DNA of 64,000 bases from Maritalea sp049801075 (GCF_049801075.1 NZ_JBNAGG010000006.1:1-64000), one strand, 5' to 3'. Counted from the stretch's first letter, positions 17,297 through 26,866 are shown. A program made the numbers and translations. Notes: generated by a model from the sequence alone, not told the origin.

Positions 17297-17328
17297 ATGG
17301 CCAGGCGATAAGATCGTCTGGCCATTTT
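17297..17328 (+). terminator. Stem-loop (probable attenuator) between binding protein and permease genes
   Basis: Two 13-base arms (17297-17309 and 17313-17325) around ATGGCCAGGCGAT pair with one G-U and a three-base loop. Only four T follow, so it is probably a partial terminator or an mRNA-end stabiliser that gives more binding protein than permease. Confidence 0.65.
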
Positions 17329-17347
17329 GCATGAGAAAGTTTTGGGC

Positions 17348-18232
17348 ATGTTTGAAGGCGAATTTCCAGAATTCATTAATACGCGACCGCTTCGGATTTG
17401 GCTGGATGATGGCCTGAACTGGGTGGTGCGTCATTGGGGTGACGCGTTTGAGTCGGCAGCCTATCCATTGCTGGTGATGCTCAACACAATTGAAGATTGG
17501 CTGTTGGCCGTGCCCTGGTGGATGATCATTTTAACCTTCGCTGCATTGGCCTATGGCGCCACCCGCAAATGGACCCTTCCATTGGTTGTGATTATTGGCC
17601 TTGTGTTTATGGGGCTGATGGAGCTTTGGGAAGATAGCGTTAAAACCATGGCGCTGATGATCTCCGCAACCGTGACGGCCATTGTTTTCTCAATTCCTTT
17701 GGGCATCGTGATGGCACGCTCGCATATTGTGCAACGCCTTGTGACGCCAATTTTGGATTTGATGCAGACCATGCCGAGCTTTGTCTATTTGATCCCGACC
17801 GTAATGATTTTCGGCCCAGGCAAAATTCCTGCCTTGCTGGCCACAATTGTTTATGCCGCGCCGCCTTTGGTGCGATTAACGGATTTGGGTATCCGGCAGG
17901 TTGAACCAAGCGTGATGGAAGCGGCACAGGCCTTTGGCGCATCGCCACGACAAAGATTATTTGGGGTGCAAATTCCGTTGGCCTTGCCCACCATTTTGGC
18001 TGGGGTGAACCAAACCACCATGATGGCCTTGGCGATGGTGGTGATTGCCTCCATGATTGGCGCAGGGGGGCTGGGCTATCAAGTGCTGCAAGGCATTGGA
18101 CGCCTAGAGGTCAGCCGCGGCGTGTTTGCGGGCTTGGGCATTGTGGTTCTGGCGATTATTTTTGACCGGATTACGCAGGCTTATGGCAAGCAGCTACAAG
18201 AACAGATCGGCTTGGCAGGAGGTCGCTCATGA
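17348..18232 (+). CDS. proW: Glycine betaine/proline-type ABC transporter permease
   Basis: Inner-membrane permease of 294 residues from ATG 17348 (GAGAAAG upstream); a TTG at 17327 is possible. Four to six hydrophobic segments span about residues 40-285. Family marks are IPLGIVMARS, ILDLMQTMPSFVYLIPTVMIFGPGKIPALLATIVYAAPPLVRLTDLGIRQ (ProW-type) and an EAA loop VMEAAQAFGASPRQRLFGVQIPLALPTI. It forms the membrane channel with the ATPase encoded next, whose ATG overlaps this stop. Confidence 0.9.
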   Translation: MFEGEFPEFINTRPLRIWLDDGLNWVVRHWGDAFESAAYPLLVMLNTIEDWLLAVPWWMIILTFAALAYGATRKWTLPLVVIIGLVFMGLMELWEDSVKTMALMISATVTAIVFSIPLGIVMARSHIVQRLVTPILDLMQTMPSFVYLIPTVMIFGPGKIPALLATIVYAAPPLVRLTDLGIRQVEPSVMEAAQAFGASPRQRLFGVQIPLALPTILAGVNQTTMMALAMVVIASMIGAGGLGYQVLQGIGRLEVSRGVFAGLGIVVLAIIFDRITQAYGKQLQEQIGLAGGRS

Positions 18233-19260
18233 GCAATCAATATAAGATTGAAATGCGCGGAGTGACCAAGATTTTTGGTCCGTCGCCGGAAATGGTTTTG
18301 CAAAAATTGCAGGCTGGTGGATCAAAGGATCAATTGCAGGCAGACACTGGCCATGTGATCGGTTTGAATAATGTTGATTTAAAGGTTGCACCCGGCAAAT
18401 TACATGTAGTGATGGGCCTTTCCGGTTCCGGCAAATCAACGCTTATCCGCCATGTCAACCGATTGATCGATCCGACTGCGGGCGAAATTTTTGTCGATGG
18501 GCAGAACGTGCTCGATATGAGTCTTGAAGAGCTGCGCACGTTTCGGCGCACCAAAATTGCGATGGTGTTCCAGAAATTTGGACTTTTGCCGCACCGCTCG
18601 GTGATCGACAATGTGGCCTATGGCTTGGAAATTCGCGGCGTTGAGAAAAAAGAACGGCTCGAGATTGCAGCGCAATGGGTGTCTACCGTTGGGTTGGATG
18701 GCTATGAAAAATCAAGACCGCACCAGCTTTCTGGCGGTCAGCAACAACGTGTCGGGTTGGCGCGCGCATTGGCAATGGACGTGGATATTTTGCTGATGGA
18801 TGAAGCTTTTTCGGCGCTTGATCCGCTTATTCGTTCCGGTATGCAGGACGAGTTGTTGGCGTTGCAAAAAGAATTGAACAAAACCATTTTGTTCATCACG
18901 CATGATTTTGATGAGGCGCTTAAAATTGGCGATCAAGTCACGGTGCTACAAGATGGCGCGGTGGTGCAATCGGGCCGTCCGGAAGAGGTGGTGTTGAACC
19001 CTGCCAATGCGCATGTGCAAGAGTTTGTGCAGGATGTTAATCGCGCTCGCGCGATCCATGTTCACACCATAATGGAACAGGGCGTCTTCACAGATTGCGA
19101 GGCCTCCGTATCTGAAAGCGCCCGCTGCGAAGATGTGTTGCCCCTGTTTGCCGAATATGACTGGGTAGGCGTCACCAATGCCAAAGATGAAATTGTGGGC
19201 AAGGTGACAGCCAAGCAGGTGATCAAAGCCCTCGCGCGGCACAGTGGTGTCACGGGCTAG
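18229..19260 (+). CDS. proV: Glycine betaine/proline-type ABC transporter ATP-binding protein
   Basis: ATPase of 343 residues, ATG overlapping the permease stop (ATGA). An N-terminal extension (about 1-45) typical of ProV/OpuAA precedes Walker A GLSGSGKST (63-71); ABC signature LSGGQQQR lies about 166-173, Walker B ILLMDEAFSALDP about 186-198 and the H-loop is FITHDFDEAL. The tail (about 275-343) is CBS-like (YDWVGVTNAKDEIVGKVTAKQVI), the part that senses ionic strength in OpuA-type transporters. Its stop lies one base from the convergent glpK stop. Confidence 0.9.
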   Translation: MSNQYKIEMRGVTKIFGPSPEMVLQKLQAGGSKDQLQADTGHVIGLNNVDLKVAPGKLHVVMGLSGSGKSTLIRHVNRLIDPTAGEIFVDGQNVLDMSLEELRTFRRTKIAMVFQKFGLLPHRSVIDNVAYGLEIRGVEKKERLEIAAQWVSTVGLDGYEKSRPHQLSGGQQQRVGLARALAMDVDILLMDEAFSALDPLIRSGMQDELLALQKELNKTILFITHDFDEALKIGDQVTVLQDGAVVQSGRPEEVVLNPANAHVQEFVQDVNRARAIHVHTIMEQGVFTDCEASVSESARCEDVLPLFAEYDWVGVTNAKDEIVGKVTAKQVIKALARHSGVTG

Positions 19261-19261
19261 G

Positions 19262-20767
19262 TTATCCGCTATGATCAGATAGTGTGCGGGCGACGGCATC
19301 TTGCCAGCCCGCATATTTTTTATCGGCCCATTCGGTTGATTGGTTGGGTTTGAATTGGTGATCTAGATCCCACTTTTCCATCATCTCGCTGGGCTTTGGG
19401 CATATGCCGATATGTAGGCCTGCGAGATAGGCGGCGCCTTTGGCAGTGGTTTCTAGATTGGTGGGGCGGTCCACCGGGATCTGGCACATATCGGCCAAAA
19501 ACTGCATGGTCATGTCAGATGCGGTCATGCCGCCATCGACGCGCAGCACTTCAACATTGTCGCCATAGTCTGCATTCATGGCTGAGATCAGGTCTCGGGT
19601 TTGATAACCCACAGATTCCAGCGCCGCTTTGGCCAGTTCATTGGGGCCAGAATTGCGGGTGAGGCCGAAGATGGCACCTCGAGCGTCTGGATCCCAATAG
19701 GGTGCGCCTAGGCCCACAAAGCCGGGGACCAAATAGACCGATTGGGTTTCGTCTGCCTCAGCGGCGAGATCATTCACTTCCGATGAATTTTCGATAATTT
19801 TTAATCCATCGCGTAGCCATTGCACCGTGGCGCCTGCCATATAGATGGAGCCTTCCAGCGCGTAGGTTGGCTTGCCATCGAGTTGATAGCACAAGGTCGA
19901 CAATAGGCGATTGGAGGAGGCGAGGGGTTTGTCGCCCACATTCATCATGGCAAAACAGCCTGTGCCATAGGTCGATTTGATCATGCCCTTTTCAAAGCAG
20001 GCTTGGCCGATGGTTGCTGCATGTTGGTCGCCTGCGACGCCTGTGATGGGCAGGGTTGCTCCAAGAAGGGCTTCGTCAGTCATCCCAAAATCGGCAGCGC
20101 AGTCTTTCACTTCAGGCAAGAGTGCAGCAGGGATATCGAATAGATCAAGAAGGTCCTGATCCCATCTCCCCTCATGAATATTGTACAGCAATGTGCGGCT
20201 GGCATTGGTGGCGTCGGTTACGTGTGACGCGCCGCCTGTGAGTTTGTTAATCAGCCAGCTGTCGATTGTGCCGATGGCCAGCTCGCCTTTTTTTGCGCGG
20301 TCCCGCGCCCCGTCCACATTGTCCAAAAGCCATTTGATTTTGGTGCCAGAGAAATAGGGGTCGAGCAGCAATCCGGTTTTGCCAGTCACAGTCTTTTCGT
20401 GACCAGCTTGTTTCAGTTCGGCGCAATAGCCTGCGGTACGCCGATCTTGCCAAACAATTGCATTGTGCAGCGGCTCGCCAGTTGTCCGGTCCCACAGGGT
20501 GACGGTTTCGCGTTGATTTGTGATGCCGATGGCGGCGATATCTGTGGCAGATATGTTGGCCTTCTGGATGGCGCCCTTGATGGTGGCGAGCACCGTGTCC
20601 CAAATCTCATTGGCATTGTGTTCAACCCAGCCATCGCGCGGAAAGATTTGTTCAAACTCGCTTTGATCGCTGGCGAGAGGCTGCAAGGAGGCGTCATAAA
20701 TGATGGCGCGGCTGGATGTGGTTCCCTGATCGATGGCGAGTAAATAGTTTTTATGTTGTTTAGACAT
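19262..20767 (-). CDS. glpK: Glycerol kinase
   Basis: Cytoplasmic FGGY-family kinase making sn-glycerol 3-phosphate from glycerol and ATP. The 501-residue length is normal. Seen are the N-terminal phosphate loop AIDQGTTSSRAI (about 11-22), the QTNQRET-type region (GITNQRETVTLWDR), the catalytic-base segment GLLLDPYFSGTKIKWLLDN, and the C-terminal FGGY signature region VLRVDGGMTASDMTMQFLAD. The ATG at 20767 has GGAGG about 10 bases upstream. No glpF, glpD or glpR is adjacent in the window. Convergent with proV. Confidence 0.95.
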   Translation of the reverse strand: MSKQHKNYLLAIDQGTTSSRAIIYDASLQPLASDQSEFEQIFPRDGWVEHNANEIWDTVLATIKGAIQKANISATDIAAIGITNQRETVTLWDRTTGEPLHNAIVWQDRRTAGYCAELKQAGHEKTVTGKTGLLLDPYFSGTKIKWLLDNVDGARDRAKKGELAIGTIDSWLINKLTGGASHVTDATNASRTLLYNIHEGRWDQDLLDLFDIPAALLPEVKDCAADFGMTDEALLGATLPITGVAGDQHAATIGQACFEKGMIKSTYGTGCFAMMNVGDKPLASSNRLLSTLCYQLDGKPTYALEGSIYMAGATVQWLRDGLKIIENSSEVNDLAAEADETQSVYLVPGFVGLGAPYWDPDARGAIFGLTRNSGPNELAKAALESVGYQTRDLISAMNADYGDNVEVLRVDGGMTASDMTMQFLADMCQIPVDRPTNLETTAKGAAYLAGLHIGICPKPSEMMEKWDLDHQFKPNQSTEWADKKYAGWQDAVARTLSDHSG

Positions 20768-20910
20768 TTGCCGCAGGCCTCCTCTGATATTTGCTCAAGA
20801 ATTTCAATCATATGGTCTAAAAATTCAAGCCAAACTGAATTTTAGTGCCCAACTCATCCCAATTGATAAATATATTTCTTTATTTGGTGACGTTTTGGTT
20901 TCAGATGTGC

Positions 20911-20940
20911 TTGCCATGGCCCTTTCGCCCCGCCTATAAC
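20911..20940 (+). promoter_or_regulatory. Candidate sigma-70 promoter for the DUF442 gene
   Basis: TTGCCA (20911-20916), an 18-base spacer and TATAAC (20935-20940), about 50 bases before the ATG at 20991. Found by eye only. Confidence 0.4.
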
Positions 20941-20990
20941 CTTCGTGACCTGCATGTTGAAGCGTGCGGTCGAGATGAAAGGACGATAAG

Positions 20991-21401
20991 ATGGACATTA
21001 AAACCATCAATGAGAAGGTGAGTGTCTCACCGCAAATTTCGCCCAATGATTTGCCCGCCCTCAAAGAGGCAGGCTTTACAACCATCATCAATAATCGCCC
21101 AGATGGCGAAGCGCCTGAGCAACCAGATGGCGCGGTGATTGAAGAAGAAGCGAAAAAGCTAGGGTTAAACTATATTGCGATCCCAATGGGGCGCGAGGGT
21201 GTAAGCCCCGACATGATCGAGGCCACACGCAATGCGATGGCCAGCGACGGCAAAGTGTTTGCCTATTGTCGGTCTGGTACACGCTCCACCACCCTTTGGG
21301 CCTTGAGCCAAGCGGGAGAGATGCCCGCTGACGAAATCATCAAATCTGCCGCGCAGGCGGGATATGATGTGTCGCATTTGGCGCAATATTTAGGCGAATA
21401 A
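20991..21401 (+). CDS. DUF442 / TIGR01244-type phosphatase-like protein
   Basis: Protein of 136 residues with ribosome binding site AAAGGA before ATG 20991. It resembles the beta-lactamase-hydrolase-like phosphatase domain (DUF442, cysteine-phosphatase fold): start VSVSPQISPNDLPALKEAGFTTIINNRPDGE, and active-site loop FAYCRSGTRST around C90. The loop is CRSGTR, with Arg five residues after Cys as in rhodanese-like loops, rather than the classical C-x5-R. In other bacteria this domain is fused to a persulfide dioxygenase or rhodanese (Blh/BigR sulfide system); here it stands alone. Substrate unknown. Confidence 0.8.
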   Translation: MDIKTINEKVSVSPQISPNDLPALKEAGFTTIINNRPDGEAPEQPDGAVIEEEAKKLGLNYIAIPMGREGVSPDMIEATRNAMASDGKVFAYCRSGTRSTTLWALSQAGEMPADEIIKSAAQAGYDVSHLAQYLGE

Positions 21402-21480
21402 CCCCACCCATGACCGAACCAACTGCGTTGTGGCGCGTTGGATAGGTTTGTGTTCAACACTTTTGAAAAAGTGAGAAGCT

Positions 21481-24400
21481 ATGTCGATTAAAAAAATCCT
21501 TGTTGCAAACCGAAGTGAAATTGCCATTCGCGTTTTTCGCGCGGCCAATGAATTGGGCCTAAAAACCGTTGCGGTTTTTGCTGAAGAAGACAAATTGGCG
21601 TTACATCGGTTCAAAGCGGACGAGGCCTATTTGATCGGCAAGGGCTTGGGACCTGTTGAGGCCTATTTGCAGATTGATGAATATATCCGCATTGCCAAGC
21701 AATGTGGCGCGGATGCTATTCACCCTGGCTACGGCCTTCTTTCTGAAAGCCCTGAGTTTGCCGATGCGTGTGCGGATGCGGGCATCATCTTTATCGGCCC
21801 ACGCTCTGAGACAATGCGGGCATTGGGCAACAAGGTTGCGGCGCGGAACTTGGCTGTTGAGTCAGGTGTGCCTGTGGTGCCTGCAACTGACCCCTTGCCA
21901 GACGATATTGAAGAAGTCGTCAAAATGGCGAAGGAAATTGGCTTCCCATTGATGTTGAAAGCCAGCTGGGGCGGCGGGGGTCGCGGTATGCGCGTGATCC
22001 GCGATGAGAAGGCTGTGCGGGCGGAAGTGGCGGAAGCCAAGCGGGAAGCCAAAGCAGCTTTCGGCAAAGACGAAATGTATTTTGAAAAGCTGGTCGAGCG
22101 TGCACGCCATGTGGAAGTGCAGTTGATTGGTGATGATCACGGCAATCTGGTGCATTTGTTTGAGCGGGACTGCTCGGTGCAGCGCCGCAACCAAAAAGTG
22201 GTTGAGCGGGCACCTGCGCCTTATCTGACCGAAGAAGTGCGCAAGGGCCTCACCGACGCGGCGATCAAATTGGGCAAGTCAGCTAATTATCGCGGTGCGG
22301 GCACCGTTGAGTTTTTGATGGATGCGGATAGTGACGAGTTTTACTTCATCGAGGTGAACCCGCGCATTCAGGTGGAACACACTGTCACTGAAGAAGTGAC
22401 GGGCATCGATATCGTCAAAGCGCAAATTCGCGTGTTGGAAGGCGAAAAGATTGGTGATCCCAAGTCTGGCGTGCCGAACCAAGAAGACATTCATTTGAAT
22501 GGTCACGCACTGCAATGTCGGGTGACGACAGAAGATCCGGAAGAAAACTTTATTCCTGACTATGGCCGCATCACTGCCTATCGCGGCGCGACAGGTTTCG
22601 GCGTACGTTTGGACGGTGGCACCGCTTATTCTGGTGCGGTGATCACGCGCTATTACGATCCTTTGCTCGAAAAAGTGACGTGTTGGGCGCAGACACCGGA
22701 AGATGCGATTGCACGGATGGACCGGGCCTTGCGCGAGTTCCGTATTCGCGGCGTGACCACAAACCTCAATTTCCTTGAGAACATTATTTCTCATCCAAAG
22801 TTTCGGGATAATAGCTACACCACGCGCTTTATCGACAATACGCCTGAGCTGTTTGATTTCCCAAAACGGCGCGACCGGGCAACGCGTTTGTTGACCTATT
22901 TGGCGGACGTTTCAGTGAACGGCCATCCCGAGGTTAAGGATCGCCCAAAGCCGCCAGCGGAAGCGGCGGCGCCCGTTGTGCCTAAATTTGCGCCACCACC
23001 TGTATTGGACGGTACGCGCCAAATTCTGGATCGTGACGGGCCAGACGGGTTGGCCAAATGGATGAAGGCGCAAAAGCAGGTGTTGTTTACTGACACCACC
23101 ATGCGGGACGCGCACCAGAGCCTATTGGCCACACGGATGCGGACCAACGATATTGTCAAAATTGCCAAGGCTTATAGCCATGGCATGCCCAACCTATTCT
23201 CGCTAGAGTGTTGGGGCGGCGCGACCTTTGACGTGTCTATGCGGTTCTTGACCGAAGACCCATGGGAGCGCCTATCGATCATTCGCGAAGAAGCGCCTAA
23301 CATTATGACGCAGATGTTGCTGCGCGGTTCCAATGGCGTTGGCTACACCAATTACGCGGATAATGTGGTGAAGTTCTTCGTGGAACAAGCGGCTAAAGGC
23401 GGCATCGATGTGTTCCGCGTGTTTGACTGCCTGAACTGGGTGGAAAACATGCGCGTCTCTATGGATGCGGTGATCGAGGCGGACAAAGTCTGTGAAGGCG
23501 TGATTTGCTATACCGGTGACATGCTTGATCCGGACCGGGCCACCTATGATTTGAAATATTATGTGGGCTTGGCCAAAGAGTTGGAAAAAGCAGGCGCGCA
23601 TGTGCTTGGGCTGAAAGATATGGCCGGGTTGTTGAAGCCAGCTGCCGCGCGCAAATTGATTTCGACCTTGAAGGAAGAAACCGACCTGCCGATACATTTC
23701 CATACGCACGACACCTCCGGCGCAGCTGCGGCGACCGTTTTGGCGGCCGTCGATGCGGGCGTTGATGCGATTGATGCGGCGATGGATAGCTTCTCTGGCA
23801 CCACATCGCAGCCATGTCTTGGCTCGCTTGCGGCGGCACTGCGCGGCACAGAACGTGACCCTGAATTGGATGCGAAAACAATCCGGGAAATCTCGTTCTA
23901 TTGGGAAGCGGTGCGCACGCAATATCGGGCCTTTGAGAGTGATCTGCGCTCAGGTGCATCTGAGGTTTATCTGCACGAAATGCCGGGTGGTCAGTTCACC
24001 AACCTTAAGGAGCAAGCGCGTTCCTTGGGGCTTGAGTCGCGCTGGCACGAAGTGGCACAAACCTATTCTGATGTGAACGACATGTTCGGGGACATTGTGA
24101 AGGTGACGCCAAGCTCGAAAGTGGTGGGCGATATGGCTTTGGCCATGGTCTCTTCCGGCTTGAGCCGCGAAGAGGTTGAAGACCCAAGCCGCGACGTGTC
24201 GTTCCCAGATTCTGTTGTGGGCTTCTTTGCTGGAGATTTGGGTCAGCCGCCCAACGGTTTCCCAAAGGGCCTTCAGGACAAGGTGTTGAAAGGCAAAAAG
24301 GCGCTGGATAAGCGTCCGGGTGCTTATCTCGAGTCTGTTGATCTTGAAGCCAAGCGCAAAGAGATCGAAGAAATCACCGAGTTGGAGATTGATGATTTCC

Positions 24401-24924
24401 GTTTGGCCTCTTATTTGATGTACCCAAAAGTGTTCACCGAATTTATGGCGGCGCAAAAGACTTATGGACCAACATCCGTGATCCCAACGCCTGCCTATTT
24501 CTATGGGCTTGAAGCGGGTGACGAGCTGTTGGTTGACCTTGAAAAAGGCAAAACCATGGTGATCCAGCTCGTGGGCCAATCCAAGCCAAACGAAAAAGGC
24601 ATGGTGCGGGTGTTCTTTGAACTGAACGGCCAGCCGCGTACGGTTGCTGTGCCTGATCGTTCAATGGCCAGCGAAATTGTTGCGCGGCCAAAAGCTGAAG
24701 TTGGAAACGTCAATCATGTGGGTGCGCCAATGCCGGGCGTGGTTTCTACCTTGGCGGTGAAAGCCGGGCAGGAAATTCAGGCGGGCGATGTGTTGCTCTC
24801 TATTGAAGCGATGAAGATGGAAACAGCCATCCACGCGGAGAATGATGGGGTGATCGCCGAAGTGCTGGTGAAGCCGGGCGATCAGATTGATGCCAAGGAT
24901 TTGCTGGTGCGCTTTGAAGAATAA
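21481..24924 (+). CDS. pyc: Pyruvate carboxylase
   Basis: Biotin enzyme carboxylating pyruvate to oxaloacetate for anaplerosis and gluconeogenesis. The 1147 residues are full length. Order: biotin carboxylase (1-450; ATP-grasp glycine-rich loop SWGGGGRGMRV, EVNPRIQVEHTVTEE), carboxyltransferase (about 535-830; FTDTTMRDAHQSLLATRMR with metal-binding D, HFHTHDTSGA), tetramerisation/PYC_OADA region, and C-terminal biotinyl domain with EAMKMET, biotin on K1112. ATG 21481 is preceded by a modest GTGAGAAG. Monocistronic by appearance, ending in a bidirectional hairpin. Confidence 0.97.
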   Translation: MSIKKILVANRSEIAIRVFRAANELGLKTVAVFAEEDKLALHRFKADEAYLIGKGLGPVEAYLQIDEYIRIAKQCGADAIHPGYGLLSESPEFADACADAGIIFIGPRSETMRALGNKVAARNLAVESGVPVVPATDPLPDDIEEVVKMAKEIGFPLMLKASWGGGGRGMRVIRDEKAVRAEVAEAKREAKAAFGKDEMYFEKLVERARHVEVQLIGDDHGNLVHLFERDCSVQRRNQKVVERAPAPYLTEEVRKGLTDAAIKLGKSANYRGAGTVEFLMDADSDEFYFIEVNPRIQVEHTVTEEVTGIDIVKAQIRVLEGEKIGDPKSGVPNQEDIHLNGHALQCRVTTEDPEENFIPDYGRITAYRGATGFGVRLDGGTAYSGAVITRYYDPLLEKVTCWAQTPEDAIARMDRALREFRIRGVTTNLNFLENIISHPKFRDNSYTTRFIDNTPELFDFPKRRDRATRLLTYLADVSVNGHPEVKDRPKPPAEAAAPVVPKFAPPPVLDGTRQILDRDGPDGLAKWMKAQKQVLFTDTTMRDAHQSLLATRMRTNDIVKIAKAYSHGMPNLFSLECWGGATFDVSMRFLTEDPWERLSIIREEAPNIMTQMLLRGSNGVGYTNYADNVVKFFVEQAAKGGIDVFRVFDCLNWVENMRVSMDAVIEADKVCEGVICYTGDMLDPDRATYDLKYYVGLAKELEKAGAHVLGLKDMAGLLKPAAARKLISTLKEETDLPIHFHTHDTSGAAAATVLAAVDAGVDAIDAAMDSFSGTTSQPCLGSLAAALRGTERDPELDAKTIREISFYWEAVRTQYRAFESDLRSGASEVYLHEMPGGQFTNLKEQARSLGLESRWHEVAQTYSDVNDMFGDIVKVTPSSKVVGDMALAMVSSGLSREEVEDPSRDVSFPDSVVGFFAGDLGQPPNGFPKGLQDKVLKGKKALDKRPGAYLESVDLEAKRKEIEEITELEIDDFRLASYLMYPKVFTEFMAAQKTYGPTSVIPTPAYFYGLEAGDELLVDLEKGKTMVIQLVGQSKPNEKGMVRVFFELNGQPRTVAVPDRSMASEIVARPKAEVGNVNHVGAPMPGVVSTLAVKAGQEIQAGDVLLSIEAMKMETAIHAENDGVIAEVLVKPGDQIDAKDLLVRFEE

Positions 24925-24975
24925 ACAGGGAGATTGCCTAGGTGAACTTAGGCTCTGACTGATCATGAAAATTCG

Positions 24976-25004
24976 AAAAGGCGGGCATTTTGTCCGCCTT
25001 TTTG
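24976..25004. terminator. Bidirectional terminator between pyc and the DUF1232 gene
   Basis: Nine-pair stem AAGGCGGGC / GTCCGCCTT (24978-24986 and 24992-25000) with one G-T pair, T-run on the right and A-run on the left, so it can serve both convergent genes. Confidence 0.8.
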
Positions 25005-25013
25005 TTGTCCGGC

Positions 25014-25334
25014 CTATCGGCGACGCGCGGTGCCATCGATGGTTTTGTCATCGTCTGACAAAGGTTCATCATATTGATGCGTTTGTGTCTGCGTGGTGGC
25101 GCGGGGCAAGCGCGACACAATCCACGACACGGCGAAGGATACGATGACAAAATCGTCAATCCAGCCCAAGACCGGGATGAAATCGGCCACTAGGTCGATC
25201 GGGCTGATCACGTATAGCGCAGTCAAAATCGTAAGTGCTTTGAGATAGGTTGGGGTGAGTGGATGCCAGAAAGCATGCCACAAAGTCACGATTTCGCGGC
25301 GAAACCGGACCAATCTTTGAACGATCAAATTCAT
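25014..25334 (-). CDS. YkvA-type DUF1232 membrane protein
   Basis: Protein of 106 residues from ATG 25334, which has an excellent GAGGAGGGTG ribosome binding site. The core, LTPTYLKALTILTALYVISPIDLVADFIPVLGWIDDFVIVSFAVSWI, is the DUF1232 signature (YxxSPIDLxPDxIPxxGxxDD). It contains about two hydrophobic helices and a charged C-terminal tail (about 78-106). The family is widespread in bacteria and has no settled function. Confidence 0.85.
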   Translation of the reverse strand: MNLIVQRLVRFRREIVTLWHAFWHPLTPTYLKALTILTALYVISPIDLVADFIPVLGWIDDFVIVSFAVSWIVSRLPRATTQTQTHQYDEPLSDDDKTIDGTARRR

Positions 25335-25455
25335 ATTCACCCTCCTCGAAATCAAGCCAAATGTGGCGGCAAAAATAAACCCACCTGAACTATAGATAGG
25401 TCAGATGGGTTCAATTTCAAGATTTATGGCCAAATTTGACCGTTAAGACTGCGGC

Positions 25456-26652
25456 TTACTCTGCCGCGGTGGTCGCCGGATGCCGCACCGTGATGCGCGA
25501 CAGAATGAAGGCGCCAACACCGCATAGGGCGATCACGGCCAACATTGGCACAGGGGTGCCATTAAACACGAGACTAGATATGGCCATGGCCAATGCCCCG
25601 AGCATCATTTGCATGGTGCCGCCAAGCGATGCGGCTGCCCCTGCAATTGGCCCATGCTCTTCCAGCGCCAACACCATGGAAGTTGGAATGATCAATCCCA
25701 TGAAGCCATTGGCGATGATGAAAAGAATGATGAGTGACGTTAAGCTGCCAAAGCCCGAGAAGAACACACCGAGCAAGATCAACACCATGATGGCATAGCC
25801 TAATGTTGCAGCACGGATTAGCCGCTCAGCGCCAAATTTGCCCATGAGGGTGGCGGCGAATTGTGAGGCGACAAAGAAGCCAGATGCGTTGGCCGCGAAT
25901 GCCAAGGAAAATTGGGTTGGCGTGAGGCCAAAATGCTCCATATAGACGAATGATGCGCTGCCCAAAAAAGTGAAAAACGCTGCCATGCCCAGCCCACCAA
26001 TAAAGGTGAGACCGAGATAGTTGGCATCACGCAGCAAGACACCAAAACTATTGAACATGGTTTTGGCATCAAAGGCTACGCGGTTTTCTGGCTTTAAAGT
26101 TTCTGGTAAGGCAAAGGCCGCCAGTGCGATCGACAATATGGTGGCGAACGCGATGGTGAGAAATACAGCGCGCCAACCAAATGGAACGATAACCATGCTG
26201 CCCAGAAGTGGCGCGAGCATGGGGGAGATCGAAATTACGATCATGATGGTCGACATCATGCGGGTTGCCTTTTGCCCTGTATAGAGATCGCGGATCACCG
26301 CCCGTGGAATGGACATGGGGGCCGCCGCGCCAATGCCTTGCAGGAAGCGCAGCACAATTAGGGTTTCGATATTGGGCGCAAAAGCGCATCCAATGGACGA
26401 CAGTAAAAACAATCCAAGGCCAAAATATATGGGCTTCTTGCGGCCAAACATATCGCTGGCCGGGCCATAAAAGAGCTGACTTGCGCCGAAGGCGATGAAA
26501 TAAGACATAAGGGTCAATTGCGCGGCAGAGGTTGAAGATTGCAGATCTTCCGCCAATAGCGGCAATGCGGGCAAATACATATCGATGGCGAAGGCACCGA
26601 TGGCGCTCATTAAGCCCAGTATGAGCGAAAATTTAAGTATGTTGCGGTCCAT
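25456..26652 (-). CDS. Bcr/CflA family drug-resistance MFS transporter
   Basis: Twelve-helix major facilitator of 398 residues; ATG 26652 gives the family-typical MDRNILKFSLILGLMSAIGAFAIDMYLPALPLLAEDL. The frame is open further upstream, but that part has no membrane character and is not expected. Family marks are ASQLFYGPASDMFGRKKPIYFGLGLF (loop 2-3 motif G-x-x-x-D-x-x-G-R-[RK]) and RFLQGIGAAAPMSIPRAVIRDLY. Members export small molecules such as bicyclomycin, sulphonamides or cysteine-pathway metabolites by proton antiport. Substrate unknown; divergent from ispG. Confidence 0.9.
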   Translation of the reverse strand: MDRNILKFSLILGLMSAIGAFAIDMYLPALPLLAEDLQSSTSAAQLTLMSYFIAFGASQLFYGPASDMFGRKKPIYFGLGLFLLSSIGCAFAPNIETLIVLRFLQGIGAAAPMSIPRAVIRDLYTGQKATRMMSTIMIVISISPMLAPLLGSMVIVPFGWRAVFLTIAFATILSIALAAFALPETLKPENRVAFDAKTMFNSFGVLLRDANYLGLTFIGGLGMAAFFTFLGSASFVYMEHFGLTPTQFSLAFAANASGFFVASQFAATLMGKFGAERLIRAATLGYAIMVLILLGVFFSGFGSLTSLIILFIIANGFMGLIIPTSMVLALEEHGPIAGAAASLGGTMQMMLGALAMAISSLVFNGTPVPMLAVIALCGVGAFILSRITVRHPATTAAE

Positions 26653-26866
26653 GAATAGTCTTTCGATTAGGGCGTCGAACAAGGGTCGGCAATTTGAAAA
26701 GAAAAATATCACGTCGCCAACAAGGTGACATGAAAAATGCAAGGTCATATGGCAATGTGCCGCACGACTCGGGGGACGGAAACAAAACATGAAATGAGCA
26801 ATTTGCCAAGCGGAGAAGGTGAATTGAAGATGCGACCTCGCGTTCATTGGTTCACCGATAGTTTGG

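Noticed and set aside
20825..21091. Minus-strand open frame upstream of glpK
   Set aside because: Overlaps the start and probable promoter of the DUF442 gene on the other strand; no homology or start signal.
23272..23922. Antisense open frame within pyruvate carboxylase
   Set aside because: The plus-strand gene is full length with all catalytic motifs; the antisense frame has no start signal or homology.
25436..25798. Plus-strand open frame over the Bcr/CflA gene
   Set aside because: It runs opposite a clear 12-helix transporter and has no ribosome binding site.
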